Part shown: positions 25,357 through 35,290 of the stretch, piece after piece
Layout: every line of letters begins with the position of its first letter
Numbering within the stretch: the stretch's first letter is position 1
Translations under genes and position numbers: made by a program
NCBI RefSeq assembly: GCF_000332815.1
Contig: NZ_AOFD01000016.1
Span: 19,140-83,139 of the forward strand
Direction: 5' to 3'
Source: Arthrobacter nitrophenolicus
GTDB lineage: Bacteria > Actinomycetota > Actinomycetes > Actinomycetales > Micrococcaceae
Length of the DNA: 64,000 bases
Notes under the pieces: generated by a model
Told to the model about the DNA's origin: nothing
Seen by the model: only the letters and a program-made list of their open reading frames with translations
Database searches by the model: none

Positions 25357-25608
25357 ATGCCAGAGCACACAGGCTCATATAGCAAAATCATCACCGTGGA
25401 TCACCGTGGCGACATGGAAGAACGCCTTACCGCAGCGGTCAGCGAGGCAGTGGCGCATGCGCTACGAACGTCAGACCACCACGGGATTGTTGTCACGCGT
25501 CACGACCAAAGAACGTTTAGTGTCCGTCTTTCTACGAAGATAGCGCCAGGGACGACGGTGGAGCGCGACCTCTGGAGAAGCGACGTTGGATGTCGACCGA
25601 CTATCTAA
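25357..25608 (+). CDS. Small hypothetical protein (83 aa)
   Basis: Encodes 83 residues starting MPEHTGSYSKIITVDHRG, with a central HHGIVVTRHDQRTFSVRLS segment. It resembles small proteins common in Arthrobacter that carry an HGIxVTxHDxxxFxV motif and end with a DLW segment, but none has a known role. Codon use is consistent with coding. It precedes sad by about 190 nt on the same strand. Confidence 0.5.
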   Translation: MPEHTGSYSKIITVDHRGDMEERLTAAVSEAVAHALRTSDHHGIVVTRHDQRTFSVRLSTKIAPGTTVERDLWRSDVGCRPTI

Positions 25609-25796
25609 GGCTGGAACTCTGTACTTCGGGCTGAAAAGTTCTTTCGCCGGCATTCATGCGACTCCGCCTGTCACAGCTTCGCCTGATCGTTGGCGACCGA
25701 CCCGGGCTTTCTTTAGCAGAACTCTTACTCGCCCCCAACTTGCAGTGCCCCTGCGGCGCAGTCAGTCGCTACAAATCAAATCTCCGAGGACTACAA

Positions 25797-27302
25797 ATGA
25801 CAGTTGAATCGGCTGTGTTGCCTGCCACTCCCCTAGAGCGCGAGGCGTCTCTGCTCGCGTCCGTGCCCACCGGCCTGCTGGTTGGTGGCCAGTGGGTGGA
25901 TGCGTCCGACGGCGGAACGTTTGACGTGCGTGATCCTGCTACTGGTGAGGTACTTGCCACCCTAGCTTCGGCCACGAGCGAGGATGCGGTCGCCGCCCTG
26001 GAGGCAGCTTGCGCGGCGCAAGCCTCATGGGCGCGCACTGCTCCCCGGGTGCGCGCCGAGATATTGCGCCGTGCATTCGACCTGGTAACAGCGCGGTCGG
26101 AGGACTTCGCGCTGTTGATGACGTTGGAGATGGGCAAACCATTGGCTGAGGCCCGGGGCGAGGTTGCCTATGGGGCTGAGTTTCTGAGGTGGTTCTCGGA
26201 AGAAACCGTGCGAAATTACGGCCGATTCCTCACCACCCCCGAGGGCAAAAACAGGATTCTTGTCCAGCACAAACCCGTAGGCCCCTGCCTGCTGATAACT
26301 CCCTGGAATTTCCCCCTTGCGATGGCTACTCGCAAGGTTGCTCCCGCAGTCGCCGCTGGCTGCACGATGGTCCTTAAACCAGCCAAGCTGACACCGCTGA
26401 CTTCGCAGCTATTTGCCCAGACGATGATGGAGGCCGGCCTTCCGGCCGGGGTTCTGAACGTCGTTTCGTCATCCTCGGCGTCGGGGATATCCGGGCCGCT
26501 GCTGAAAGATTCCCGCCTGCGGAAAGTCTCCTTCACAGGATCCACACCCGTCGGCAAGCGCCTGATGACAGAGGCTTCGCGACATGTCCTGCGGACTTCA
26601 ATGGAATTGGGCGGAAATGCTCCGTTCATCGTGTTTGAAGATGCAGATCTGGACAAAGCTGTAGAAGGGGCAATAGCGGCTAAGATGCGGAATATGGGCG
26701 AGGCCTGCACCGCGGCCAACCGGTTCCTCGTTCAAGAATCCGTGGCGCAGGAATTCACCCGGAAATTCGCAGCCGCGATGGGCGCCCTCGCCACGGGCCG
26801 CGGTACCGACCCTGCCAGTCAGGTCGGCCCGCTGATTGACGACAGTGCTCGCGACGACGTCCACGCCCTGGTCAGGGACGCAATCGATGCCGGAGCCGTT
26901 GCCCTCGTCGGGGGTGCCCACGTGGACGGGCCAGGCTACTTCTACCAGCCCACAGTTCTCGCCGACGTTCCCAATAATGCGGAGATCCTCAACCAGGAAA
27001 TCTTCGGTCCCGTCGCCCCTGTCACCACGTTTAGCACCGAACAGGACGCCATCCAACTGGCCAACGCCTCGGAATACGGGCTTGCGGCCTACCTCTACAG
27101 CCGCGACTTCAATCGACTCCTCCGGGTGGCAGAGCAGATCGAGTTCGGCATGGTTGGGTTCAACGCGGGCATCATCTCCAACGCCGCCGCCCCTTTCGGC
27201 GGCGTCAAACAATCAGGCCTAGGCCGCGAAGGCGGGTCTGAAGGCATCGCCGAATACACCACCACCCAATACGTCGGCATCGCCGACCCCTATGAGAACT
27301 GA
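25797..27302 (+). CDS. sad: Succinate-semialdehyde dehydrogenase
   Basis: A 501-residue NAD(P)+-dependent aldehyde dehydrogenase. Start ATG 25797 gives MTVESAVLPATPLE. Motifs: active-site region LLITPWNFPLAM, cofactor loop VSFTGSTPVGKRLM, general-base Glu in MELGGNAPFIVFEDAD, catalytic Cys in NMGEACTAANRF, and the C-terminal PFGGVKQSGLGREGG that is typical of succinate-semialdehyde dehydrogenases. It oxidises succinate semialdehyde, formed from the nicotine side chain by MAO or from GABA after MABO, to succinate for the TCA cycle. It is followed 40 nt later by an FAH-family gene. Frame and length are normal. Confidence 0.9.
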   Translation: MTVESAVLPATPLEREASLLASVPTGLLVGGQWVDASDGGTFDVRDPATGEVLATLASATSEDAVAALEAACAAQASWARTAPRVRAEILRRAFDLVTARSEDFALLMTLEMGKPLAEARGEVAYGAEFLRWFSEETVRNYGRFLTTPEGKNRILVQHKPVGPCLLITPWNFPLAMATRKVAPAVAAGCTMVLKPAKLTPLTSQLFAQTMMEAGLPAGVLNVVSSSSASGISGPLLKDSRLRKVSFTGSTPVGKRLMTEASRHVLRTSMELGGNAPFIVFEDADLDKAVEGAIAAKMRNMGEACTAANRFLVQESVAQEFTRKFAAAMGALATGRGTDPASQVGPLIDDSARDDVHALVRDAIDAGAVALVGGAHVDGPGYFYQPTVLADVPNNAEILNQEIFGPVAPVTTFSTEQDAIQLANASEYGLAAYLYSRDFNRLLRVAEQIEFGMVGFNAGIISNAAAPFGGVKQSGLGREGGSEGIAEYTTTQYVGIADPYEN

Positions 27303-27342
27303 ATTACTGGTCGGGGTTACGTGCCAACTGAACGAGTGAATA

Positions 27343-28079
27343 ATGCGACTTGCTAGGATACAAACGACCAGAGGACCTCAGCATGCGGTATTGCGGAACG
27401 GGGACTGGCACCACCTGGAAGACCCGTTTGCCGAGGTACTATCCTTCACTGGGCAAGTGACGCCAGCGGAAGAGGCGAAGCTACTCGTTCCGGTTAGGCC
27501 CTCCGTCCTCATCGGGCTGAGCCACAACCGCCCCGGTAATAAGCATCCGCTTCCCGTACAGGCCTGGCACAAATCCGTACATACCTTGGCGAACCCGGAA
27601 GACAACGTTAAGTTGACTCAGGACGTCGGTGTAGTGCACGTGGAGGGAGAGCTGGCAGTTGTTATGCGCAAACGGGCTACCGGTCTCACCGCCGAAGACG
27701 CGACGGATCATGTGCTGGGTTACACGGTCGCGAATGATGTTACAAACGCCGACCAAGGACTTATAGACGAAAAGCTTTTCCAAGCCAAAGCCGGCATTAA
27801 TTACACACCTCTTGGACCCTGGATTGAGACCGAAATTAAGGATCCTGAAAAGGTCAGCATCACGGTGAACGTGAACGGCCATGTTAGGGCCGAGTCCGGG
27901 TCATTCAACCTCCCCACGAGCGTTGTCGACTGTCTGGTGTACGTCACCCGCTGGACGACTCTTGAGCCTGGTGACATCGTTATGACGGGGCCCCGGGTAC
28001 CTTCGCAGCTGTTATCCCCGGAGACTGCGTGCAAATCAGTCTCGGGGGAATAGGTACTTTAACTAACTCCATCGTGTAA
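27343..28079 (+). CDS. FAH-family hydrolase/isomerase (frameshifted near end)
   Basis: Fumarylacetoacetate hydrolase superfamily protein, about 245 residues after correction. Features are the metal-binding VHVEGELAVVMRKRATGL, the segment YTVANDVTNADQG and a GDIVMTG C-terminal motif. The frame breaks in the G run at 27987-27990; adding one G gives MTGAPGTFAAVIPGDCVQISLGG and a stop at 28077-28079. Family members hydrolyse or decarboxylate beta- or oxo-acids in catabolic pathways. Placement directly behind sad suggests an organic-acid step, but its substrate in nicotine catabolism is not known to me. Confidence 0.75.
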
Positions 28080-28092
28080 GCACTGCGATGAA

Positions 28093-28110
28093 GACCCCTT
28101 ATAAGGGGTC
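28093..28110. terminator. Perfect 18-bp palindrome after FAH gene
   Basis: GACCCCTTA/TAAGGGGTC, with no loop, 13 nt after the corrected FAH stop. It may act as a terminator or protein-binding palindrome. Confidence 0.4.
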
Positions 28111-28214
28111 AGCCACAATTTTCTAAGAGGCTAAAGCCCTGGCCTTTGGCCCCGATCTGCAAGGTGCCCGAGCAGTACGATGTGCTTTGGGTGGAGCACC
28201 GGGCCTTACTTTTC

Positions 28215-28577
28215 CTAGAGTTCGTCATAGCGAGGGAGCCCCGGCGCTCCCTCGCTATGACGAAGACGCGGAGCAATTTCAATGCTCCCAAGCACCGCAA
28301 CGATGGCCGCGACTCTCGCCCAGGTGACTTCCTCTTCCATGATCGTGCCAGCAAAGGCAACGGCTACTGTGCCTAGACCAGAGCATGTGGCGTAAGCGAC
28401 GCCTAGAGCTACCGACCTGAAGCCTCGACCAAGCATGAAGGTAGGCCTCAACCATCTGGCCACGTCTTTTCCTGGCAATCGTTGCGGAAGCAGCCGCCAC
28501 CGGCCTGCTCGCATAACCAAACGATCCAGGAAACCCGAGATTGCGACAGTCACCGCCGTAGAAGATACGGTTTTCAC
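28215..28577 (-). pseudogene. Small multidrug resistance (SMR) pump remnant, NepAB-like position
   Basis: The last half encodes a recognisable SMR-family segment, ALGVAYATCSGLGTVAVAFAG followed by VTWARVAAIVAVLGSIE, matching helices 3 and 4 of EmrE-type exporters. The first half has no good SMR sequence, lacks the essential first-helix Glu context and is scrambled across frames. The C-terminal codons run into the terminator hairpin. In pAO1 an SMR pair, NepA/NepB, exports nicotine metabolites (methylamine, nicotine blue); this remnant sits beside folD and may be what is left of such a pump. Confidence 0.5.
28221..28264. terminator. Strong bidirectional hairpin between convergent genes
   Basis: Perfect 19-bp inverted repeat (28221-28239 / 28246-28264) with a 6-nt loop. 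It sits between the plus-strand sad/FAH genes and the minus-strand SMR remnant and folD operon, at the 3' ends of both, so a bidirectional terminator is the simplest reading. Confidence 0.7.
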
Positions 28578-28649
28578 CCACGCATACCCTTGACCTCACC
28601 GGGCCGTTAGGGGGAACTGTAAACGAAGAGTAGTCGTGGCAGCGCGTCG

Positions 28650-29576
28650 CTACGCAAGTAAAAGGTCCCGCTCGGCCGTCTCAACGACATTCGCCAGAAG
28701 CATCGCCCGGGTCATGGGGCCAACACCGCCAGGGTTGGGTGAGATCCAGGCGGCCACGTGCATAGCGTCGGCAGCGACGTCTCCTTGGAGGACGGCTTTG
28801 CCGGTGCTGGCCTCGGTTATCCGTGACACTCCGACGTCTAAGACTATTGACCCCGGTTTGAGGTGTTTGCCTTGCACGATGCCCGGTACACCGGCCGCGG
28901 CCACGACAACATCTGCGCGCTTTAGCAACTTAGGAAGATCAACCGATCCGGTATGCGCTAAAGTGACGGTCGCGTTGATGGTGCGCCGTGTAAGCAGCAG
29001 CCCCAAGGGTCGACCAACTGTGACTCCGCGACCGACGACAAGCACCTCCAAACCGTTGAGAGTGATGCCGTGTCGGGTTAGCAGCTCGACTATCGCGTTT
29101 GGAGTGCAGGGCAGCGGAGAGCTGAGATCGCCGCTGACGTTGAGTGCAAGTCTTCCAAGGTTGATCGGATGTAGTCCGTCAGCATCTTTTTGAGGGGATA
29201 TTTTCTCCAGGACAGCGTTTTGGTCGATGTGTGGGGGCAGCGGCAGCTGCACTATGTAGCCTGTGGTTCTAGTGTCTCCATTCAGCTCTTCCAGAACGCT
29301 CTCTAATTCCTGCTGAGAAATTGTCGAGGGTAGATCCCGACGAATGGATTCAATCCCCACTTCCGCACAATCTCTATGCTTCCCGGCCACATAAGAATGG
29401 CTTGCAGGGTCATCACCAACGAGAACTGTTCCCAAGCCAACTGTCTTGCCACGGCGCTTCAAAGCTGTAACTCGATCTGCGAGTTCGGTTTTCACGGCAT
29501 CAGCGGTTGCCTTGCCATCCAGGATGTTGTCGACGTTCTCCGGGGGACCCGGTATCTGCATGACGCTGTTAGTCAT
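28650..29576 (-). CDS. folD: Bifunctional methylenetetrahydrofolate dehydrogenase/cyclohydrolase
   Basis: A 308-residue FolD. Conserved parts are the catalytic Lys in [15 protein letters not shown], the QLPLPPHI active-site loop, [24 protein letters not shown] and the NADP site [16 protein letters not shown], which differs slightly from the usual GRSxxVGxP. The C-terminus [17 protein letters not shown] is standard. It converts 5,10-methylene-THF, produced when MABO demethylates gamma-N-methylaminobutyrate, to 10-formyl-THF. It is the last gene of a minus-strand purU-mabO-folD operon, the order known from pAO1. The N-terminus is about 15 residues longer than housekeeping FolD. Confidence 0.9.
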   Translation of the reverse strand: MTNSVMQIPGPPENVDNILDGKATADAVKTELADRVTALKRRGKTVGLGTVLVGDDPASHSYVAGKHRDCAEVGIESIRRDLPSTISQQELESVLEELNGDTRTTGYIVQLPLPPHIDQNAVLEKISPQKDADGLHPINLGRLALNVSGDLSSPLPCTPNAIVELLTRHGITLNGLEVLVVGRGVTVGRPLGLLLTRRTINATVTLAHTGSVDLPKLLKRADVVVAAAGVPGIVQGKHLKPGSIVLDVGVSRITEASTGKAVLQGDVAADAMHVAAWISPNPGGVGPMTRAMLLANVVETAERDLLLA

Positions 29577-29670
29577 AGGCCTTCCTTGTGGTGCTCGTTC
29601 CTGGCTCTCGCCCGTGCAGAGACGACCTAAGTCGTTGTCTGAGCCAGTGGGGGTCTATGGGACGTGGCTC

Positions 29671-32144
29671 CTAACCGCGGAGCCGTTCGCCCTTGGGATC
29701 GTAAAAGGGCCGCCGGGAGACCTTTGCAGGGTATAGCCGCCCTTTACACCGGACTTCGAAGTCTCCCGAGAGGTCTACATCAGGTTCAATAGCTGCAATT
29801 CCGACTGCGCTTCCCAGCGTGTGGCCGTAGCTGCCGCTCGTCATGCGTCCGACGGGTTGGCCGTTGCAGTAGACCGTCTCGTCATGTACGAACACCGGTT
29901 CAGGATCTTCCAGCGCCACATACACTGTTCGATGAGCGGGCGCTGCGGGGTCGAGCTTGAGGAGGGCGTCTTTGCCTACGAAGCCTCCTGGTTTGTCCAT
30001 GGAGATTGTAAAACGAAGGCCTGCCGAATAGGGATCGTCGATGGGCCCGATGTCGTGACCCAGGTGCCGGAATCCTTTCTCGCTGCGCAGTGAATCCAAG
30101 GCGTGGTATCCGGCCAACTTGACTCCCAGATCCTGCCCCGCCTCCCACAGTGCATCGAGGACGTTTGTAGCTATGTCGGCACTCGGATACAACTCATAGC
30201 CCAATTCGCCTACGAAGCTCACGCGCAGACTGTAGGCATAGCCCTCTGCAATTTCTACCGTGCGTCCGTGGGTGTATTTCTGTGCATCGTCGGACCAGTC
30301 TTCCGGTGAAACCCTGCTAAGAAGTTCTCGGCTTTTCGGTCCCATGACTCCGATTGTGGCCAGGGCCGCAGTGCAGTCGAACACTACCGCCGCTTTGCCC
30401 CGAGCTATTCGGTTGAGGTACGCTGCGGTCTTTTGCTGCGTAAACGATGGGGTAACGACTAAGAACCGGTCCGGGCCGAGACGAGTGATGGTTCCGTCTA
30501 GTTCGATCCCCGCTCGCTCATTCAAGAAGAGGGTATAGACCGCTTTGTCGGTTTCAACGTCGATGTCTGCTGTTGCGGCCGTCTGACACACTTCAAGGGC
30601 GTCAGGGCCGGCAACTTCGAACTTTGCGAATGGACTCAGATCGAAAAGGACCACACCCTCACGTGCCGCTTTATGTTCCTCGGCGACACGGTCGAACCAA
30701 GTCGGGCGTCCATAGCTGTAGTCATAGGTGGGAGATGTTCCGGGGCCCCGTACCAGTTCGCCCGCTCCCCACCGTTAACTTCACCAAAGCAGGCACCGAG
30801 CTCAGCCAGGCGCCCGTGAAGGGGCGTTCGACGGACGTTGCGGCCCGTCTCCATCTGCAAGTTCGGCCAGTGCATTGCGTAAAGCCGTCCAAGGCCCTCC
30901 TTGGTTCGGGCCTTGAGATACTTGCGGTTGTTTTGATGTCCGGAAAAGCGCTGCACATCGACCGAGGATGAGTCAAAACCGGGAGTTCCTGAAATGACCC
31001 ACTCAGCCAATTCCTTACCGATGCCGGGAGCAAAAATGATTCCCTGGGAGTTGAAGCCTGCTGCCACGAACAGATTGGAAAGTTCGGAGGTTTCACCCAC
31101 GGCAAAATTGGCATCCGGGGTGAAGCTTTCCGGGGCATTCAGGAATCGGTCGAATCCCGCTGAAGAAAGTGCCGGTACTACCCCTTCGGCCTTCGCCCTA
31201 ATCGGAGCGAAGTGTTCCCACTCCGGCTCGAACTCTGCAAAGCCGTTGGAAGGAACTTCCTCAAGCGCGCGTGGAAGCCCGTCAGGCTCGAATGCGCCGA
31301 CCAAGAGCCTCCCGGCCTCGTGCCGGATGTAATAGCTGTTGTCTAGATCCCTGTACACGGGCAATTCAGGCACAGCCCCGGAAATTTCTGCAGATCGGAC
31401 GTGGATGTGCTCGGCGGCGTATAAGGGTACCTTCACACCGGCGGTGGCCGCGAGATCACGGGTCCACAAGCCGCACGCCAGAATCACCCGATCGCAGTGC
31501 ACGATTCCTTGATCGGTGAGCACGCCGACGACGAGATCGCCTTGACGAAGTATCTTGAGGACAGCAACGTTTTCGCGTATCTGGGTCCCAAAGCTATGGG
31601 CGAGTTTAGCGAGAGCCACTGTTGCATGTCCGGGGTTGATGTGACCATCGTCAGGCAGCAGGAGTGCTCCGGCAACCCCTGAGTAGGTTGCGAGAGGCCA
31701 CAATTCCTTGTATCGGTCCTCAGTTAGCCATTCCGTTCTTACGCCCTGCTGGTCGGCCACGTCCTTTGCATACAGAAGTTCATCAACGCGTCCGGCGGTT
31801 CGTGCAACGCTAAGGGACCCGCAACGCTGAAATGATACGTCCAGCCCGGACATTTGCTCGAGCTGACCATAAAAGTCCAAACCGTACTTGGCCAGCTTTG
31901 TCATCGTCGTGGTACCGCGGGCTCCAGTGACCAAGCCTGCGGCGTGCCAAGAGGTGCCGCTGCCTAGGACGTTACTCTCCAAAAGTAATGTGTCGTTCTC
32001 ACCTGCAACTGAAAGGTGATAGGCAATGCTGGCACCGATAATTCCGCCGCCGATTACGATTGTCCGCACATGCGTCGGCAAGGGATCATGGGAAGTATCT
32101 GTAAACATGTTGGCGCTTACGGTGCGGTCGACAAGCCTGTCCAT
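29671..32144 (-). CDS. mabO: 4-methylaminobutanoate oxidase, folate-linked (MABO; frameshifted)
   Basis: Flavoprotein of the dimethylglycine oxidase family, 824 residues after correction. The first part is a DAO-type FAD domain (IVIGGGIIGASIAYHL; GSGTSWHAAGLV); with the start at 32144 the Trp-His pair falls at residues 66-67, the positions where pAO1 MABO binds FAD covalently, which supports this start. The second part is a GcvT-like folate domain (EGVVLFDLSPFAKFEVAG; RVSFVGELGYELYPSAD; SEKGFRHLGHDI). It demethylates gamma-N-methylaminobutyrate to GABA with transfer of the methyl carbon to THF. The frame breaks near 30740 in a C/G-rich run; one missing base restores GAPGTSPTYDYSYGRP. It lies between purU and folD. 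Confidence 0.9.
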
Positions 32145-32200
32145 CGGGGGCCTCATTTCTGCTCAGGTCGCTGCCAGACCCTGGGCAAGTGGTTGTTGTG

Positions 32201-33064
32201 CTAGTTGAAAACGACGGTGCGGTGGCCGTTTAACAGGATCCGCTGCTCTGCGTGCCATTGAACAGCGCGAGACAGTGCAAGCCGCTCTGCGTCCTGGCCT
32301 GTCACTGCAAGTTGAGCTGGACTGTAGTCATGTCCAACGCGGAGAACTTCCTGCTCAATGATTGGTCCCTCGTCCAGTTCGGCGGTGACGTAGTGCGCCG
32401 TCGCTCCAACGAGTTTCACTCCCCGTTCAAATGCCTGGTGGTAAGGTTTGGCGCCCTTAAATCCTGGAAGGAAGGAGTGATGGATGTTGATGGCCTTGCC
32501 TACAAGTTCGCGGCAAAGATCGTCGCTGAGCACCTGCATATACCGGGCTAGAACGGTCAAATCCACCTGATGTTCTGCAAGGAGAGCGAGTAGCTTCTCC
32601 TCTGCTTCCCTCTTAGTTTCAGGTGTCACCGGAATGTGAAAGAAGGGAATGCCATGGGCGTCTGCAACTGGTTGAAGGGTCGTATGGTTCGAGGCGATGA
32701 AGGGAAAGTCAACCCTAAGTTGCCCTGAGCGCCACCGGAAGAGCAGGTCGTTGAGGCAATGCTCGGCTTTAGAAACCAGCAGTGCAACCTTGGGCCGGTC
32801 GGCGGCGTCGACCAACGTCCACTCCATTCCGAACGTGGAGGCCATTGCTTGAAACGCCTTTTTCAGATCGCCAACGGATACGGCTGCTGGGCAAGAGACG
32901 TGCACGCGCATGAAGAACCTCTGTTCGGCGGCATCGTCGAACTGCTGACTGGCAAGAATATTGCAGCCATGGGATACCAAGAAACCGGAGACAGCGTGAA
33001 CAATTCCGATTCTGTCTCTGCAACTGAGTGAAAGAATCACTTGGCGGAATTGGGCGTTTTCCAT
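32201..33064 (-). CDS. purU: Formyltetrahydrofolate deformylase
   Basis: A 287-residue PurU. Start ATG 33064 (MENAQFRQVILSLSC) is chosen; the open frame extends 123 codons upstream without a family match. An N-terminal ACT domain (CRDRIGIVHAVSGFLVSHGCNI) is followed by a formyltransferase-like hydrolase domain with the catalytic Asn/His/Asp set in INIHHSFLPGFKGAKPYHQA and ELDEGPIIEQE. It releases formate from 10-formyl-THF, returning free THF to MABO. It is the first gene of the purU-mabO-folD operon and is separated from mabO by 56 nt. Confidence 0.9.
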   Translation of the reverse strand: MENAQFRQVILSLSCRDRIGIVHAVSGFLVSHGCNILASQQFDDAAEQRFFMRVHVSCPAAVSVGDLKKAFQAMASTFGMEWTLVDAADRPKVALLVSKAEHCLNDLLFRWRSGQLRVDFPFIASNHTTLQPVADAHGIPFFHIPVTPETKREAEEKLLALLAEHQVDLTVLARYMQVLSDDLCRELVGKAINIHHSFLPGFKGAKPYHQAFERGVKLVGATAHYVTAELDEGPIIEQEVLRVGHDYSPAQLAVTGQDAERLALSRAVQWHAEQRILLNGHRTVVFN

Positions 33065-33516
33065 GGGACTCCTAGGGGAGATTCGTACGTTGGGGTGCCC
33101 TTGCGAGGAGAAGGGTTCGAGCAGTGCCCATAGGCCTACGCCTGCCAGCTGCACCTGCATCCTACGTTGACCATACGGGCCTAAAGCAGCCCTCGCCATG
33201 CTCAATTTGTACGAAAAAATCAGCGTTTTCATACCGCAGTGCGGTGACGGGACGCATGCCTTACTGTATCCGTGACTCGCCGGTGTAGCTGCCTGGAACG
33301 TGTAAGACGGCCTATGCGAGTAGTGCAGCCGCTGCCCGAGCAAATCCGATTTCAACACAGCAATAACCGCCTGAACCGCCGGCCTAATGCGGCATTGTTG
33401 GCTGCTCTTTGGCCAAGTGACCACCTCCGCCAACGGGTGGCCTAGCCCGGAGACGCGCAGACACCAACGGGGTCGCCATATTGGAGGACTTCAGATCTTT
33501 GTGAACCGGCTTTATA

Positions 33517-33546
33517 CGGTGCGGGCAGGACGCGCTGCCCGCACCG
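33517..33546. terminator. Hairpin, 12-bp stem
   Basis: CGGTGCGGGCAG (33517-33528) pairs with CTGCCCGCACCG (33535-33546) around a 6-nt loop, in the purU/permease intergenic region. Confidence 0.45.
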
Positions 33547-33680
33547 CGGCGGGATGAGCGAATAGCATCAACGTCCTGAGGAAGACGTTCACTTCTAGCC
33601 GAGGGTGGATCAAGCTCCCGGTTGTCAGGTTCTGACTTTGCCGGGCAACCACATTTAGAGAAGCTCAACGCGGCAACGAG

Positions 33681-33714
33681 GAAGCTCCCGTCCAGTGCGG
33701 CGGACGGGAGCTTC
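33681..33714 (-). terminator. Terminator hairpin after amino-acid permease
   Basis: Perfect 13-bp stem (33681-33693 / 33702-33714) with an 8-nt loop, about 190 nt beyond the stop of the minus-strand permease gene. No T-run is evident in the minus direction. Confidence 0.5.
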
Positions 33715-33901
33715 TTGGCCTGGGTTCATTTTTTGAAAAGGTGGTGCGCGCCGCAACGATACAGCGCCGCACTTGACCTCGTTATAGGTGACTGCAGTGA
33801 GCCCTACACCGAGGCTGCAGTCCTGCTTTTGATGCGGACGGAGGCCACAAAACCGACGAGGAACACGGCTACCGTGCCGATCATCACATAGGGTAGCGCG
33901 C

Positions 33902-35245
33902 TCAGGGGCCCCGGCGCCGGTACAAGATTCCGTTGACGTAGAGCCACAGAACGGTAGCAGACGCCGCGACAGCTCCAATGTTAACCAGAACAGATTTCCT
34001 TGGGCTGGTGCGATTCAACAACACTGCACCGCCGATGCAGATGAGGAAGTAAGGGATCACCCAGAAATAGACCAGCAAGGTGGCGATATACCCGTAGATT
34101 TCCAACGGTGTGGATGATGTCAGCCACAGCATGATTGGGGGGCCAATGAGCGAGGGGATTCCAAGAAAGGCGATGGCTGCCACCGGGCTCTTGTAACGCT
34201 TGCTGACATTGGTTAGTGCCGCAGGTAGGAGACCGTCTGAAGCTGCGCTGACCACCACTCGCGACCCGTAGTTGAAAAATCCGATCAGACTGGCGAAGAC
34301 GGCAACGGCAAGAACCAGGTCACTTATGTTTGACAAAAAGCCCACCCCTGCTGCTTCAGCGAGTACCGAATTCGGTGAGACCCCAAGGGCTAGCTGATCA
34401 GCAGAGTCGACAAGTGTCGGTACCTGGATCACTGTAGCAGCGAGGAAGGCCATACCCAGGACGACGGGAACTACCATAATTGCCCGAGGGATAGCGCGGG
34501 TAGGGTTCTGGGTTTCTGCGCCGAGGGCTGCGCTGCTTTCGAAGCCGATGAAGAATGCCGAGCCTATGGCGAGACCCTGGAGGAAACTGTTGAAGGTGAA
34601 ATCGCTAAGGCTAAGCTGTCCTGCCAGATCGACATTTCCGCTGAACGCCGTTGCGATAGTGATAGTCAACATCACCGGTACGGAAACGACCGTGAGGATG
34701 ACGCTGGACCGGACTGACACGTCCAGACCTCGATAGGCAATCCCCATGGCCACCAACGCTGCTAAGACATAAATCACCAGCTGTATTTCTGGTCCAGCTG
34801 CGGTGGATAGGCCCACGGACATGAGGAAACTTCCTACATACAGGCCTAGTGATACGACAAGTACCATAACTACGACGATGTAACCCGGAATCATTGCCGC
34901 CGCGATGACGAGCGGGCTCCAGGAGCCAAACACATGGCGAATATAGGAGTAAAGAGACCCGGTTCCGATATACCGTCGCGCGAACACAGTGATGAACAGC
35001 CCGACGACTGTGAAGGCAACGACCGACGCGGCCATCGCCAACCATGAAGAACGGCCTGAATAAGCCGCAAGGAAGGCTGGGACTGCTGAAAGACCGACAG
35101 CGGGAATAAAGGAAGATACTGAGAGCCCCATCACCTGCGATCCTGTGAGGTGCCCTAACTGCAGATCTGCATGGGCTATATCCTGAGTCGGTGGGGCTTG
35201 ACCACCATCAGCTGTTGCTCCTGCGTTTTCAGAAGAAGTTTGCAA
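33902..35245 (-). CDS. APC-family amino-acid permease
   Basis: A 447-residue, 12-segment amino acid/polyamine/organocation transporter of the inner membrane. The first helix region holds the family motif LTGSQVMGLSVSSFIPAVGLSAVPAFLA; other features are FFIGFESSAALGAETQNPTRAIPRAI and the repeated long hydrophobic stretches. Start TTG 35245 with GAAAGG upstream is preferred; the frame extends to GTG 35281 inside a perfect GC palindrome. In pAO1 a permease of this kind lies between purU and pmfR. It is a candidate importer or exporter for gamma-N-methylaminobutyrate or GABA, which is inference from location. Confidence 0.8.
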   Translation of the reverse strand: MQTSSENAGATADGGQAPPTQDIAHADLQLGHLTGSQVMGLSVSSFIPAVGLSAVPAFLAAYSGRSSWLAMAASVVAFTVVGLFITVFARRYIGTGSLYSYIRHVFGSWSPLVIAAAMIPGYIVVVMVLVVSLGLYVGSFLMSVGLSTAAGPEIQLVIYVLAALVAMGIAYRGLDVSVRSSVILTVVSVPVMLTITIATAFSGNVDLAGQLSLSDFTFNSFLQGLAIGSAFFIGFESSAALGAETQNPTRAIPRAIMVVPVVLGMAFLAATVIQVPTLVDSADQLALGVSPNSVLAEAAGVGFLSNISDLVLAVAVFASLIGFFNYGSRVVVSAASDGLLPAALTNVSKRYKSPVAAIAFLGIPSLIGPPIMLWLTSSTPLEIYGYIATLLVYFWVIPYFLICIGGAVLLNRTSPRKSVLVNIGAVAASATVLWLYVNGILYRRRGP

Positions 35246-35268
35246 AGCCGTACGCCTTTCGAAAATGA

Positions 35269-35290
35269 GTCGCGGCCGCACGGCCGCGAC
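35269..35290. repeat. 22-bp GC palindrome at permease 5' end
   Basis: GTCGCGGCCG-CA-CGGCCGCGAC, perfect 10-bp arms with a 2-nt centre, immediately upstream of the permease gene. It may be a regulator site or an mRNA hairpin. Confidence 0.55.

Larger units (their letters stand above)
33065..33901. promoter_or_regulatory. Upstream region of purU operon / downstream of permease
   Basis: No gene is seen in these 837 nt. They contain a small symmetric site ACCGCA-G-TGCGGT (33233-33245), about 170 nt before purU. They also contain two hairpins: 33517-33546 (12-bp arms) and 33681-33714 (13-bp arms), the latter a likely terminator of the minus-strand permease gene. Promoters for purU-mabO-folD must lie here. 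Confidence 0.45.

Noticed and set aside
33080..33215. TTCGTAC motifs upstream of purU, also seen before pmfR, as PmfR sites
   Set aside because: Seven- to nine-base matches in a few hundred bases are expected by chance; no symmetric arrangement supports them.
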